Assembly (NCBI RefSeq): GCF_014647055.1
Contig: NZ_BMOL01000010.1
Location: forward strand, 92,479 to 156,478
Origin: Deinococcus aerolatus
GTDB lineage: Bacteria; Deinococcota; Deinococci; Deinococcales; Deinococcaceae
DNA length: 64,000 bases
Reading direction: 5' to 3'
In this document: positions 57,479 through 64,000 of the stretch, one piece after another
Numbering within the stretch: the stretch's first letter is position 1
Layout of the letters: each line of letters opens with the position of its first letter
The notes under the pieces: generated by a model
What the model was told of the DNA's origin: nothing
The model's database searches: none
Seen by the model: the letters and a program-made list of their open reading frames with translations, nothing else
Translations under genes and position numbers: made by a program

Positions 57479-57857
57479 GTATGTGCTGGTGGGCGGCTAC
57501 GCGGTAGGGGCGCACGGTTTCCCGCGTTACACCGGGGATATGGATCTGTTTTACGGACTGGGAGAGGCAAACACGGTGCGTCTCTCGGCGGCTCTGGAGG
57601 ACTTTGGATTGCCTTGTCCAGCGGCCCAACTGAACCAGGAAAACGTGATGTTTCGTCTGGGCGTCAAACCCGTCATGGTCGAGTTCATGAGCGAGATTAC
57701 GGGGGTGACATTCGCGCAGGCGTGGGCCAACCGGGTGGTGTGGGAGCTGAACGGCCTGAGCGTCCCCATGATTTCACTGGCCGATCTGCGCGTGAACAAG
57801 GCCGCGACAGGACGGCATAAGGATCTGGCCGATCTGGAAGAATTGCCGGAGGAATGA
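57420..57857 (+). CDS. Nucleotidyltransferase-fold protein (AbiEii/DUF6036-like)
   Basis: 145 residues from ATG 57420. The fold signature is YVLVGGYAVGAHGFPRY followed by TGDMDLFYG (Asp-x-Asp metal site). The C-terminal LNGLSVPMISLADLRVNKAA with TGRHKDLADLEEL matches the usual tail (LIxxKxAxGRxKDxxDL). These domains transfer a nucleotide to tRNA or protein in abortive-infection or MNT-type systems. It overlaps the small upstream gene. A start inside another frame makes the start less certain. Confidence 0.8.
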   Translation: MELPPDFSELLNLLNAHGVEYVLVGGYAVGAHGFPRYTGDMDLFYGLGEANTVRLSAALEDFGLPCPAAQLNQENVMFRLGVKPVMVEFMSEITGVTFAQAWANRVVWELNGLSVPMISLADLRVNKAATGRHKDLADLEELPEE

Positions 57858-57886
57858 GGCTTGTTTTTCCGTTACGTCCCTCGCCG

Positions 57887-57892
57887 TAAACT
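57887..57892 (+). promoter_or_regulatory. -10 box of dinB (leaderless)
   Basis: TAAACT followed by GCCCGC and ATG 57899, like trmFO. It does not include an obvious RDRM. Confidence 0.55.
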
Positions 57893-57898
57893 GCCCGC

Positions 57899-58969
57899 AT
57901 GTCCACCCCGCGCAAGATCATTCATGTGGACATGGACGCCTTCTACGCGTCGGTGGAGCGGCGTGACGACGCGCGGCTGCGCGGGCGTCCGCTGGCGGTG
58001 GCCTGGGGCGGACGGCGCAGTGTGGTGTTAACCGCCAGCTACGAGGCGCGACCCTTCGGCGTCCGCAGCGCCATGCCGCTGTACCGGGCGCTGGAACGCT
58101 GTCCGGACCTGCTGGTGGTGCCGCCCCGTTTCGACGCCTACCGCGAGGTCAGCGCCCAGATTCGCGCGGTGTTTGCCCGCTATGCGCCGCTGGTGGAGCC
58201 GCTCTCGCTGGACGAGGCGTATCTGGACGTGACGGCTCCGTTGCGCGGCGGCCCCAGCGCCACCCGCATCGCCGGGGCCATTCGCGCCGAGATCCGGGCC
58301 GAGACGGGCTTGACCGCCACCGCCGGAGTCAGCGTCAACAAGTTCCTGGCCAAGCTGGCCAGCGGCATGAACAAGCCCGACGGTCTAACCGTGTTGCTGC
58401 CGCAAGAGGTAGACGGATTGCTGGCCTCACTCCCGGTGGGTGACTTTCACGGCATCGGCCCGGCCACCGCCGCCAAGCTGACCGCGCGGGGCATCCACAC
58501 CGGGGCGGACCTGCGCGCCGCCTCGCCCGAACAGCTCTCGGCGCAGTTCGGCAAGAAGGGCGAGCATTTCTGGCGCATTGCCCACGGCCTGGATGACCGC
58601 CCGGTGGACCCGGACCGCCCGCACAAGAGCATCGGCGCGGAGGAAACCTACGGCGACGATCTGCGGAGCGTGGACGCGGTACTCACGCGCCTGCCGGTGC
58701 TGGCGGAGGCGGTGGAGCGCCGGCTGGCGCGGGCCGGGCTGGCGGGGCGCACGGTGGTTTTGAAGCTCAAGTTCAGTGACCGGGCCATCGTCACCCGCCG
58801 CGTCACGCTGCCTGCCCCGGTCCATCTGGCCCCCGATCTGGCCCGCGCCGCCGCACGCTCGCTGACGCCAGAGCTGCTGTCCGGGCGGGGGGTGCGGCTG
58901 GCCGGGATCACGGCAGCGGGCCTGTGTGGACTGGGGGAGAGGCCCGCACAGCCGGGGCTGTTCGACTGA
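57899..58969 (+). CDS. dinB: DNA polymerase IV (Y-family)
   Basis: 356 residues. The N-terminal IIHVDMDAFYASVERRDDAR holds the first catalytic Asp, then YEARPFGVRSAMPLYRALE and PLSLDEAYLDVT with the second acidic pair, VSVNKFLAKLASGMNKPDG, and the HhH DFHGIGPATAAKLTARG. The little-finger domain follows. Pol IV does translesion synthesis. From memory D. radiodurans R1 lacks such polymerases, so its presence is of interest. The last residues (PAQPGLFD) contain a QxGLFD clamp-binding peptide. Confidence 0.95.
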   Translation: MSTPRKIIHVDMDAFYASVERRDDARLRGRPLAVAWGGRRSVVLTASYEARPFGVRSAMPLYRALERCPDLLVVPPRFDAYREVSAQIRAVFARYAPLVEPLSLDEAYLDVTAPLRGGPSATRIAGAIRAEIRAETGLTATAGVSVNKFLAKLASGMNKPDGLTVLLPQEVDGLLASLPVGDFHGIGPATAAKLTARGIHTGADLRAASPEQLSAQFGKKGEHFWRIAHGLDDRPVDPDRPHKSIGAEETYGDDLRSVDAVLTRLPVLAEAVERRLARAGLAGRTVVLKLKFSDRAIVTRRVTLPAPVHLAPDLARAAARSLTPELLSGRGVRLAGITAAGLCGLGERPAQPGLFD

Positions 58970-59112
58970 TACGGACTCCGAGCGAAGGGTGTTGAAAACA
59001 CCTGAAACTCCGAGCGGAGCGAGAACGAGAAAAACGGGTTCCGGGCGTGGAGTGGAGTGCAGGGACCGGCGCTGTCCCGATTCCTGCACTCCACTCCACG
59101 CCCGGAACCCGT
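58968..59112 (+). repeat. Intergenic element with a perfect 30-bp inverted repeat
   Basis: Arms at 59034-59063 and 59083-59112 are exact reverse complements (starting ACGGGTTCCGGG), loop 19 nt, with a smaller internal hairpin GGGAC/GTCCC. Before it, CTCCGAGCG occurs twice (58976-58984 area and about 59008-59016). It sits between the convergent dinB and pgi stops. It may be a bidirectional terminator or a Deinococcus small non-coding repeat. Confidence 0.75.
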
Positions 59113-59122
59113 ATAGGGTGGG

Positions 59123-60760
59123 CTAGCGCCGGTCCCGGTAGCGCCGGATTAGCGTGTTGGTACTGCTGTCATGCTCCAGTTGCGGCTCCGCGCCCGGCTT
59201 CAGCTCTGGCACGATCTTTCCGGCCAGCACCTTGCCCAGCTCCACACCCCACTGGTCAAAGGAATTGATGTTCCACACGGCCCCCTGCACGAAGACCTTG
59301 TGCTCGTACAGCGCGATCAATGCGCCCAGTGTGCGCGGCGTCAGCCGGTCGGCCAGAATGGTGTTGGTGGGCCGGTTGCCGTCAAACACACGGTGCGGGG
59401 CCAGCGCCGGGTCCACACCCTCGGCCAGCACGGCGTCCAGCGACTTGCCGAAGGCCAGCGCCTCGGTCTGCGCGAACACGTTGGCCATCAGCAGGTCGTG
59501 GTGGGGCGGGCCGTCGGGTGTGGGCAGCGGATTCAGGGTCTGACAGAATCCGATAAAGTCGCAGGGAATCAGCTGGGTGCCCTGGTGAATCAGCTGGTAG
59601 AAGGCGTGCTGGCCGTTGGTGCCGGGCTGACCCCAGATCACTGGCCCGGTCTGGTAGTCCACCGCCTGCCCGTCTAAGGTGATGTGCTTGCCGTTGCTCT
59701 CCATGTCCAGCTGTTGCAGGTAGGCGGGGAAGAATTGCAGGTACTGGTCATACGGCAGCACGGCGTGGCTCTGCGCGCCAAAGAAATTGTTGTACCACAC
59801 GCCCAGCATTCCCATCAGCACCGGGAGGTTGCCCTCCAGCGGCGCGGTGCGGAAGTGTTCATCCATGTCGTGAAAGCCGGCCAGCAGCTCATGAAACCCG
59901 TCCGGGCCGATGGCGAGCATCACGCTCAGGCCAATCGCGCTGTCCATGCTGTAGCGCCCGCCCACCCAGTCCCAGAACCCGAACATGTTGGCGGTGTCGA
60001 TGCCGAAGTTCTGCACGGCGCCCTCGTTGGTGGACACGGCGACGAAATGGCGGGCGACGGCGGCCCTGTCCCCCAGCGCCGAGAGCAGCCAGACGCGGGC
60101 CGAGGCCGCGTTGGCCATCGTCTCCTGCGTGGTAAAGGTCTTGGAACTCACGATGAACAGCGTCTCGGCGGGGTCCAGATCGCGGGTCTTTTCCACCAGG
60201 TCGGTGCCGTCCACGTTGGAGACGAAGCGCATGGTCAGGTCGCGCTGGGCGTAGTGCTTCAGCGCTTCATACGCCATCACCGGCCCCAGATCGCTGCCGC
60301 CGATGCCGATATTGACGATGTTTTTAATCGGTTTGCCCGTAAAGCCCGCCCACTGCCCGGCCCGCACCGCACCGGCGAAGGTCGCCATGCGGTCCAGCAC
60401 CTCATGCACGTCCGAGACGACGTTGTGACCATCCACCATGACCGTGGCTCCCCTCGGCTGGCGCAGGGCGGTGTGCAGCACGGCGCGGTTCTCGGTCACG
60501 TTGATGCGCTCTCCGGCGAACATGGCGTCGCGTTTTTGTTCCACGCCCGTCTCGCGCGCCAGATTCAGCAGCAGGGTCAGCGTCTCGTCTGTCACCCGGT
60601 TCTTGCTGTAGTCCAGGTAAAGGCCCGCGGCCTCGGCGTTCAGCCTTTCGCCGCGCTGCGCGTCATGGGCAAACAGATCGGCCAGCAGGGTGTCCTTCAT
60701 CATCCGGTGGTGCCCGGTCAGGGCCGTCCAGGCGGGCAGTTCGGTCAGGGTGGTGGGCAT
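59123..60760 (-). CDS. pgi: Glucose-6-phosphate isomerase
   Basis: 545 residues from ATG 60760 with GGAGGT upstream; the frame to 60841 is not needed. It interconverts glucose-6-phosphate and fructose-6-phosphate. The long N-terminus resembles proteobacterial Pgi. Signatures: [48 protein letters not shown] (P-G-I signature), [11 protein letters not shown] and [13 protein letters not shown]. All catalytic regions look intact. Confidence 0.96.
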   Translation of the reverse strand: MPTTLTELPAWTALTGHHRMMKDTLLADLFAHDAQRGERLNAEAAGLYLDYSKNRVTDETLTLLLNLARETGVEQKRDAMFAGERINVTENRAVLHTALRQPRGATVMVDGHNVVSDVHEVLDRMATFAGAVRAGQWAGFTGKPIKNIVNIGIGGSDLGPVMAYEALKHYAQRDLTMRFVSNVDGTDLVEKTRDLDPAETLFIVSSKTFTTQETMANAASARVWLLSALGDRAAVARHFVAVSTNEGAVQNFGIDTANMFGFWDWVGGRYSMDSAIGLSVMLAIGPDGFHELLAGFHDMDEHFRTAPLEGNLPVLMGMLGVWYNNFFGAQSHAVLPYDQYLQFFPAYLQQLDMESNGKHITLDGQAVDYQTGPVIWGQPGTNGQHAFYQLIHQGTQLIPCDFIGFCQTLNPLPTPDGPPHHDLLMANVFAQTEALAFGKSLDAVLAEGVDPALAPHRVFDGNRPTNTILADRLTPRTLGALIALYEHKVFVQGAVWNINSFDQWGVELGKVLAGKIVPELKPGAEPQLEHDSSTNTLIRRYRDRR

Positions 60761-60958
60761 CGTGGACCTCCGTGGTGGTGGGGTGGATTTGGGAAATGGG
60801 GCTGTCGAGAACCGTTCGCCGGAGCATAGCGCCCCCGTCACGGGGCGGGGAGACCGGGCGAATCGGGGCCGCAGATGGGCCTGAGGCCCGGTGTCTTAAC
60901 CGACCAGAGACGGATTCCAGCGGTCTCTGGCGTCAGAGTGCTGTGCCAGCCGGTTTTC

Positions 60959-60964
60959 TAGACT
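60959..60964 (+). promoter_or_regulatory. -10 box of the 66-aa gene
   Basis: TAGACT 6 nt before ATG 60971. Confidence 0.5.
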
Positions 60965-60970
60965 GCTTCC

Positions 60971-61171
60971 ATGATCAGGTCTTTCGACGCAGACAGAAGG
61001 TGGACCCTTCAGGAACAGGCCGTGCTGGCCAGTCCTGAGACCCACGAGTGCTCCCCTCCGCTGCAGGTCTGTCCCGAGAGCCTGAACCGCGCCCTGCTGG
61101 CCGAGGAACACCGCCAGATTCTCAAACTGGTGGGCCGCCTGCGCTGGGCCAGCGGAGGCGCCAGAAACTGA
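60971..61171 (+). CDS. Small hypothetical protein, leaderless
   Basis: 66 residues (IRSFDADRRWTLQEQAVLAS, then LNRALLAEEHRQILKLVGRL). I do not recognise it. The good -10 box in leaderless distance argues it is real. Two Cys (HECSPPLQVC) are spaced seven apart. It precedes the carboxypeptidase gene by 92 nt. Confidence 0.5.
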   Translation: MIRSFDADRRWTLQEQAVLASPETHECSPPLQVCPESLNRALLAEEHRQILKLVGRLRWASGGARN

Positions 61172-61249
61172 GCCGGGGGGCTGTCTGCCCAGGCACAACG
61201 AGCGATCAGCGAAAGCAGACCCCACTGGCCCCCGACATTGTTCGGGCGC

Positions 61250-61255
61250 TACCCT
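61250..61255 (+). promoter_or_regulatory. -10-like box of the M32 carboxypeptidase gene
   Basis: TACCCT 8 nt before ATG 61264. Confidence 0.4.
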
Positions 61256-61263
61256 GTCGGTCT

Positions 61264-62820
61264 ATGACAGCCGCATCCACCTCAGCACCCGGCGCCGCGT
61301 CCCTGCCTGAACCTGCCCTGCCCGGGCCGTCCATGTCCGAGCTGCGCCGCCATCTGGGTCAGGTGTCTGACCTGGGGGCGGCGGCGTCGCTGATGTCCTG
61401 GGAACAGGAAACCAGCATGCCCCCGGAAGCAGCCCGCGTGCGTGGCCTGCAGCTGTCCACGCTGGCGGGCCTGGGCCACGGGCTGTTCACGGACCCGCAG
61501 ACCGGGGCGTTGCTGGACGCCGCCGCGCCGCAGAATGAGACGGATCAGGCCATCGTGCGCGTGACCCGGCGCGACTACGACAGGGCCACCCGACTGCCCA
61601 CCGCGTTCGTCGAGGAGCAGACCCGCGCCCGGAACGAGGCCCATCACGCCTGGATCGCGGCCCGCAGGGCAAGTGATTTTGCAGGCTTCGCGCCGTACCT
61701 GGAACGCATGATGGAGCTGGCCCGCCGCGAGGCCGACCTGCGCGGCCACGACGAACACCCTTACGACGCCCTGCTGGACAGCTACGAGCCGGGGATGCGG
61801 GCGGGGGCCGTGAAGACCATCTTCGCGGATCTGCGTGACCGTACCCTGCCGCTGCTGCGCCGCATCACGGCGGCGGACGACGCGGCGGATTACGGCGTGC
61901 TGACCCGCCCGTTCCCCGCCGAGGCGCAGAAGACGTTTGCTTGGCGGGTGGCGGGCGAGGCCTTCGGACTGGAAGGCTCTTTTGCCCGCCAGGACGAAAG
62001 CGCCCACCCGTTCATGACCAACTTCAGCCGCTCGGACCTGCGCATCACCACGCGGGTGGAACCGTACTGGCCCGCCTGTCTGTTCGGCACCTGGCACGAG
62101 ACGGGACACGCCATGTACGAGCGTGGCGTTTCGGATCGCTGGGAGCGCACCCCGGTTTCAGGCGGCGCGAGCCTGGGTGTCCACGAGAGCCAGTCACGCC
62201 TGTTCGAGAACCTGCTGGGCCGCAGCCTGCCGTTCTGGCAGCGTTACTTTCCCCTGCTGGCCCAGGCCGCGCCGGACGTCACCGCCGGGCAGGACGCCCG
62301 GAGCATGTACCGCGCCGTCAACCGGGTCAACCCCAGCTTTATCCGGGTAGAGGCCGATGAGGTCACCTACAACTTCCACATCATGCTGCGCTTCGAGCTG
62401 GAACTGGCGCTGCTGGAAGGCTCGCTGAAGGTGGCCGAGTTGCCGGAGGCCTGGAACGCGAAGATGCAGGACTACCTGGGCCTGACCCCGCCCGACGACG
62501 CGCGGGGCGTGTTGCAGGACATCCACTGGTCCGCCGGACTGATCGGCTATTTCCCCACCTATACCCTGGGCAATCTGCTGAGCGTGCAGCTGCTGGAAGC
62601 GGCGCAGGCCGACGCGGCGGTTGCCGCCGGCATCCAGAACGCCCAGTACGCGCCGCTGCTGGCGTGGCTGACCGACAGGGTCCACCAGCACGGACGCAGC
62701 CTGACGCCGGGCCAGATCACCGAGGGGGCCACCGGCCGTCCGCTGAGCGCCGATCCCTACGTGGCGTATCTGCACAGAAAATACGGGGAGATCTACGGGC
62801 TGGAGACGGCAGAACAGTAG
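61264..62820 (+). CDS. M32-family metallocarboxypeptidase (Taq type)
   Basis: 518 residues from ATG 61264. Zinc motif GTWHETGHAMYERG (HExxH type, HETGH) near residue 280 is followed by SQSRLFENLLGRS with the third ligand Glu, and late motifs IRVEADEVTYNFHIMLRFEL and DIHWSAGLIGYFPTYTLGN are standard for M32. Cytoplasmic; trims C-terminal residues from peptides. The N-terminal 23 residues are Ala/Pro-rich and may not be used (ATG at MSELRRHLG is an alternative). A strong hairpin follows. Confidence 0.93.
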   Translation: MTAASTSAPGAASLPEPALPGPSMSELRRHLGQVSDLGAAASLMSWEQETSMPPEAARVRGLQLSTLAGLGHGLFTDPQTGALLDAAAPQNETDQAIVRVTRRDYDRATRLPTAFVEEQTRARNEAHHAWIAARRASDFAGFAPYLERMMELARREADLRGHDEHPYDALLDSYEPGMRAGAVKTIFADLRDRTLPLLRRITAADDAADYGVLTRPFPAEAQKTFAWRVAGEAFGLEGSFARQDESAHPFMTNFSRSDLRITTRVEPYWPACLFGTWHETGHAMYERGVSDRWERTPVSGGASLGVHESQSRLFENLLGRSLPFWQRYFPLLAQAAPDVTAGQDARSMYRAVNRVNPSFIRVEADEVTYNFHIMLRFELELALLEGSLKVAELPEAWNAKMQDYLGLTPPDDARGVLQDIHWSAGLIGYFPTYTLGNLLSVQLLEAAQADAAVAAGIQNAQYAPLLAWLTDRVHQHGRSLTPGQITEGATGRPLSADPYVAYLHRKYGEIYGLETAEQ

Positions 62821-62826
62821 CGGCAC

Positions 62827-62862
62827 GAGAACGGCCCGGCACCTGTCGTCCGGGCCGTTCTC
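62827..62862 (+). terminator. Perfect 13-bp hairpin after the carboxypeptidase gene
   Basis: GAGAACGGCCCGG (62827-62839) and its exact complement (62850-62862), loop 10 nt, between the convergent carboxypeptidase and 83-aa genes. No T tract, so a bidirectional terminator is inferred. Confidence 0.65.
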
Positions 62863-62878
62863 CCTCCTGCCTTCACAC

Positions 62879-63130
62879 TTAAACTGCGTGCTTGCGTTCG
62901 GCCTGCGTGATCAGGTAGGCGCGGGCCGCCCCCAGCCAGCTCTGGGCCAGGGCGGTGTTGGGGTGACGGCGCTCGCGCAGGGCGTGCGTGCCCCGGCTCA
63001 GCTGTCGCTCAATGCGGCGCACGGCCACCAGACCGCCGTCGTTCTCGACCTCAATCAGGGTGTTCAGAACGGTGGTGGGGTGAACGTAACCCACGCGGAT
63101 GCTCTCGGCAATTGTGTCCAGTGCGCGCAT
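62879..63130 (-). CDS. Small conserved-looking protein next to ddrO
   Basis: 83 residues from ATG 63130 with AAGGAG 8 nt upstream. The sequence is helical (MRALDTIAESIRVGYVHPTT, VLNTLIEVENDGGLVAVRRI, WLGAARAYLITQAERK). Not recognised. A divergent promoter TTGCAC-18-TATAGT (63238-63243, 63214-63219) reads toward it from the ddrO region. Confidence 0.6.
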   Translation of the reverse strand: MRALDTIAESIRVGYVHPTTVLNTLIEVENDGGLVAVRRIERQLSRGTHALRERRHPNTALAQSWLGAARAYLITQAERKHAV

Positions 63131-63213
63131 GTGGTGGACTCCTTCCAGCCTGAGGGGCCGCGAGGTGGGTTGGGACGGGAGACGAATCTGGAGAAAAGCT
63201 CTTGCTGATTACG

Positions 63214-63243
63214 ACTATAGCAGAGCGGTGGGCGGCGGTGCAA
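63214..63243 (-). promoter_or_regulatory. Promoter of the 83-aa gene
   Basis: TTGCAC (63238-63243) and TATAGT (63214-63219) on the minus strand, spacer 18. The leader is about 75 nt. Confidence 0.5.
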
Positions 63244-63260
63244 GAAGTTGGTCCCCCGGA

Positions 63261-63296
63261 TTCTGTATTGACCGTATTGATGGGGGGTGTTACACT
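63261..63296 (+). promoter_or_regulatory. ddrO promoter with a possible RDRM site
   Basis: A good promoter, TTGACC (63268-63273), spacer 17, TACACT (63291-63296). TTCTGTATTGACCGTAT at 63261-63277 covers the -35 and has a good RDRM-like left half (TTCTGT against TTATGT); the right half is poor. ddrO is known to be self-regulated through RDRM. The leader would be about 155 nt. Confidence 0.45.
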
Positions 63297-63460
63297 CCAA
63301 CCAAGGCTGCCCGATTCTGCCCACAGGCAAACCGCCCCCAGGGGCTGGGGTCCACGGGCAAAGCGCAGTCCCAGGCGGCACGCCGAATCTGTTTTCCGTG
63401 TTCAGCACGCGGTCAGAAAGCAGAGACGGTGAGGCCAAGCCGCAGCCAAGGAGGTGACAC

Positions 63461-63850
63461 ATGAAATTGCACGAAAGACTCCGCGAACTCCGTAGCGAAC
63501 GCGGGCTGCGGCTCAAGGACGTCGCCGAGACCGCCGGGATCAGCGTCCCGTACCTCAGCGATCTGGAACGGGGCCGTACCAACCCCAGCCTGGAAACCCT
63601 GCAGACCCTGGCCGGTTCCTACGCCATCACAGTTCATGATCTGCTGGAGGGCGTCGAGTTCTACGGCGCGTCCACCGAGGGCTCCATGCCCAAGGGGCTG
63701 GCCGATCTGGTGGCCGACCCCACGCTGGGCGCGCAGATCACGCCCGACTGGGTGCAGACGCTGTCGCGTATCGAACTGCGTGGCAAGCGTCCGCGCGACA
63801 AGGGCGACTGGTACGAGATTTACCTGCACCTCAAGCGCATCCTGAACTGA
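63461..63850 (+). CDS. ddrO: DdrO, repressor of the radiation/desiccation response
   Basis: 129 residues with a perfect AAGGAGGTGA ribosome-binding site. The N-terminal HTH is [20 protein letters not shown] with [17 protein letters not shown], and the C-terminal part ([37 protein letters not shown]) is specific to DdrO, which the protease PprI/IrrE cleaves in its C-terminal domain after damage. DdrO binds RDRM sites before recA, ssb, gyr, ddr and uvr genes. I know the protein by its sequence. A terminator follows. Confidence 0.95.
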   Translation: MKLHERLRELRSERGLRLKDVAETAGISVPYLSDLERGRTNPSLETLQTLAGSYAITVHDLLEGVEFYGASTEGSMPKGLADLVADPTLGAQITPDWVQTLSRIELRGKRPRDKGDWYEIYLHLKRILN

Positions 63851-63868
63851 GGTTCAGGTCAGAAGTGG

Positions 63869-63906
63869 AAGGCCGGAGCCGTGGTGCTCTGGCCTTTCTC
63901 GTTTTA
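63869..63906 (+). terminator. Terminator of ddrO
   Basis: 11-bp stem AAGGCCGGAGC/GCTCTGGCCTT with one G-T pair, loop CGTGGT, followed by a TTTCTCGTTTT tract. Confidence 0.75.
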
Positions 63907-64000
63907 GGTCTGCTTGAGCCGGAGAAGCGGCGTCTCATACGAATCCCGGTTAATTTGTTACACGAGGCCACCAATGGAAGAGGGTCAGGGAGCGCACCCG
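63907..64000 (+). other. End of window, no gene seen
   Basis: The sequence contains ATACGAATCCCGGTTAATTT, which resembles small non-coding repeats I associate with Deinococcus, but the call cannot be tested here. Confidence 0.3.

Overview
The window is a high-GC chromosomal segment from a Deinococcus (species not resolvable by eye). The strongest marker is at 63461-63850: a 129-residue XRE-type repressor that I recognise as DdrO, the repressor of the Deinococcus radiation/desiccation response. Genome style agrees. Many genes have a TAnnnT -10 box only 5-9 nt before an ATG or GTG, the leaderless arrangement common in Deinococcus. No rRNA, tRNA, CRISPR array or intact insertion sequence was seen.

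Left part (1-12.7 kb) is mostly housekeeping and metabolism: a membrane stress-type protein (cut by the edge), xpt, a secreted protein, a conserved enzyme-like protein, panB, then a minus-strand sulfate assimilation group (DUF4395 protein, siroheme reductase, cysC, cysH, sat). Both transcription units of that group carry the same 10-bp element about 40 nt before the first start codon. Two tandem purine-type phosphoribosyltransferases, a DedA protein, rdgB and a 2H phosphoesterase follow, with a hydrolase remnant between.

12.8-23.3 kb is the most unusual region: a secreted beta-helix protein, then a PelF-type glycosyltransferase, a polytopic membrane protein, a LegB-like sugar-nucleotide dehydratase/epimerase, a nucleotidyltransferase, a second SDR, a large lipoprotein resembling Agd3-type (CE18) deacetylases and a GH114-type glycosidase. 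Together these look like a bacterial counterpart of the fungal galactosaminogalactan pathway or a minimal Pel-like exopolysaccharide system. The operon starts behind an AT-rich leader with a consensus -10 box and a terminator-like hairpin, and the locus ends in a 32-bp perfect palindrome.

23.5-30.1 kb carries ftsW, murD, a JAMM peptidase and ftsK. Then come a triple-fasciclin secreted protein, a phosphoesterase, a broken methyltransferase gene, trmFO, udk, a leucine-dehydrogenase-like protein lacking the usual catalytic lysine, and a degenerate E2-like protein with an E3-binding domain but no lipoyl domain or catalytic histidine motif. 39-47 kb holds DinB-fold and winged-helix proteins, a DtxR regulator, a sigma/anti-sigma/RseB-like cassette, a DUF1800/DUF1501/cytochrome c group and a LacI regulator. 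47-64 kb holds a FUN14 protein, an ECF sigma factor, an orphan histidine kinase, a DUF4384 protein, 2-oxoacid dehydrogenase E1 alpha/beta, carB, a nucleotidyltransferase pair resembling a toxin-antitoxin module, dinB, a 30-bp-arm inverted repeat, pgi, a small leaderless gene, an M32 carboxypeptidase and ddrO.
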